Shown one piece after another: positions 12,381-13,360 of a DNA stretch of 13,360 bases. The stretch covers positions 1-13,360 of the forward strand of contig JAIEFH010000172.1 of the NCBI GenBank assembly GCA_029067025.1, read 5' to 3'. The notes beneath the pieces are model-generated. The model was not told the DNA's origin, searched no databases, and worked only from the letters and a program-made list of their open reading frames with translations. The position numbers and the translations under genes are program-made. The stretch is from Oscillospiraceae bacterium (GTDB taxonomy: Bacteria > Bacillota > Clostridia > Oscillospirales > Oscillospiraceae). Every line of letters begins with the position of its first letter. The stretch's first letter is position 1.

Positions 12381-13360
12381 AAAATTTTGCCCCGCCAAAC
12401 TCGGACAGGGTGATGTTTTTGTTCCGCTCCGCCGTCCAGTTGATGGACCACTGGGAAGCAAACAGCAGCAGCTGGTTCTGCCGGTAGTCCTCCACCAGCA
12501 TGGCGTCGCCGGGGAGGGTGAGGTCGTCGGCCCGCAGGGGCTCGTCGCCCTCGTGGCCCATCCAGCGCAGGTACTCGTAGGGCAGGCCCTCGGCGTACAG
12601 ATCCACGCCGTACTCGTTTTTCAGGCGGTATTCCAGCACGTCGAATTGCAGGGTGCCCACTACGCCCACAATGACCTCCTCCATGCCGGAGTAGGGGGTT
12701 TTGAAGATTTGAATCGCGCCCTCCTGGGCGATCTGCTCCATGCCCTTGAGGAATTGCTTGCGCTTCATGGTGTCCAGGGGCCGCACCCGGCGGAAATGCT
12801 CCGGGGCAAAGGTGGGGATGGGGTCAAATTGGAACTTGCGTCCCGGCATACAAAGGGTGTCGCCGATGGAGAAGATGCCGGGGTCGAACACGCCGATGAT
12901 GTCCCCGGCGTATGCCTCCTCGATGATCTCCCGCTCCGCCGCCATGAGCTGCTGGGGCCGGGACAGCTTCAGCTTTTTGCCGCCCTGGACGTGATAGACC
13001 TCGCGGTCGGCGTCAAACCGCCCGGACACCACCCGCATAAAGGCGATGCGGTCCCGGTGGGCCTTGTTCATGTTGGCCTGGATTTTGAACACGAAGGCGG
13101 AGAAGCCGTCGTCGAAGGAGTCGATGAGCTCCTCCCCGGCGGTGCGGGGCAGGGGAGAAGTGGTCATGCGCAAAAAGTCCTCCAGGAAGGGCTCCACGCC
13201 GAAGTTGGTCAGCGCCGAGCCGAAGAACACCGGGGAGAGCTGCCCATGGCGCACCCGCTCCATATCGAACTCGCAGGAGGCGCCGTCCAGCAGCTCGATC
13301 TCGTCGGCCAGCTGGTCGCGGTAGGACTGGCCGATCAAATCAGACAGCGCGGGGTCGTCC
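12379..13360 (-). CDS. prfC: Peptide chain release factor 3 (5'-truncated by window edge)
   Basis: RF3 is the translational GTPase that releases RF1 or RF2 from the ribosome after peptide hydrolysis. The frame is open to the last base of the window (DDPALSDLIGQSY continues the match), so the apparent TTG start at 13338 is not real and the N-terminal G domain is outside. The visible ~327 residues are RF3-like: the end of the G domain with PVFFGSALTNFGVEPFLEDF, then domain 2 (FSAFVFKIQANM, HRDRIAFMRVVSG), then domain 3 with MKRKQFLKGMEQIAQEGAIQ, GVVGTLQFDVLEYRLKNEYG and a C-terminal NWTAERN. The GSALTNFGV and KGMEQIAQEGA motifs separate RF3 from EF-G and TypA. Full length in E. coli is 529 aa. 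Confidence 0.95.
   Translation of the reverse strand, partial: DDPALSDLIGQSYRDQLADEIELLDGASCEFDMERVRHGQLSPVFFGSALTNFGVEPFLEDFLRMTTSPLPRTAGEELIDSFDDGFSAFVFKIQANMNKAHRDRIAFMRVVSGRFDADREVYHVQGGKKLKLSRPQQLMAAEREIIEEAYAGDIIGVFDPGIFSIGDTLCMPGRKFQFDPIPTFAPEHFRRVRPLDTMKRKQFLKGMEQIAQEGAIQIFKTPYSGMEEVIVGVVGTLQFDVLEYRLKNEYGVDLYAEGLPYEYLRWMGHEGDEPLRADDLTLPGDAMLVEDYRQNQLLLFASQWSINWTAERNKNITLSEFGGAKF

Overview
The window looks like a chromosomal stretch of a high-GC, low-copy-repeat Firmicute of the gut Oscillospiraceae type (Flavonifractor/Lawsonibacter/Oscillibacter-like). This is an inference. It rests on strong AGGAGG-type ribosome binding sites, sigma-A-type promoters in short AT-rich gaps, GC-rich coding sequence, a DUF4830 membrane protein, a PucR/CdaR-type regulator and an FtsEX–M23–S41 gene order. 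No tRNA, rRNA, CRISPR array, IS element or phage gene was seen.

Layout. (1) 1–2603: the 3' part of a MurR/RpiR-type regulator with a SIS sugar-phosphate domain, then a strong promoter carrying a 12-bp palindrome, then nagB and nagA overlapping by ATGA. This is an amino-sugar catabolic unit (GlcNAc-6-P to GlcN-6-P to Fru-6-P), with a hairpin terminator at its end. (2) 2651–4016: a membrane-anchored DUF4830 protein on the minus strand, divergent from rsuA (16S rRNA pseudouridine synthase). (3) 4021–5293: a PucR/CdaR-like regulator with an A-tract/consensus promoter and a perfect terminator. (4) 5299–8537: the cell-division and wall-hydrolase operon ftsE–ftsX–M23 peptidase, with a textbook promoter (TTGACA-N17-TATAAT) and an exact WalR-type box in its leader. 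A short relic resembling the peptidase's own C-terminus lies between ftsX and the peptidase. (5) 8387–9820: a structured, repeat-rich intergenic region, then a membrane-anchored PDZ/S41 (CtpA-like) protease and a bidirectional terminator. (6) 9843–12275: a DegV (FakB-like) lipid-binding protein on the minus strand, divergent from an unrecognised 232-aa protein, then an AT-richer HAD-family gene with its own promoter. (7) 12379–13360: the 3' two-thirds of prfC (release factor 3) on the minus strand, running off the window.

How it fits together. FtsE (ATPase) and FtsX (membrane part) are known to gate a coiled-coil M23 peptidoglycan hydrolase or its activator (PcsB, CwlO, EnvC). Here the hydrolase is encoded directly behind them, and a processing protease of a kind that controls wall hydrolases in other bacteria follows. 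The WalR-type box suggests the operon is tied to wall homeostasis.

I found no clearly novel multi-gene system. The most interesting points are the WalR-type box, the M23 C-terminal relic, the protease next to the hydrolase, the unrecognised 232-aa gene with its inverted repeat, and the compositionally odd HAD gene.
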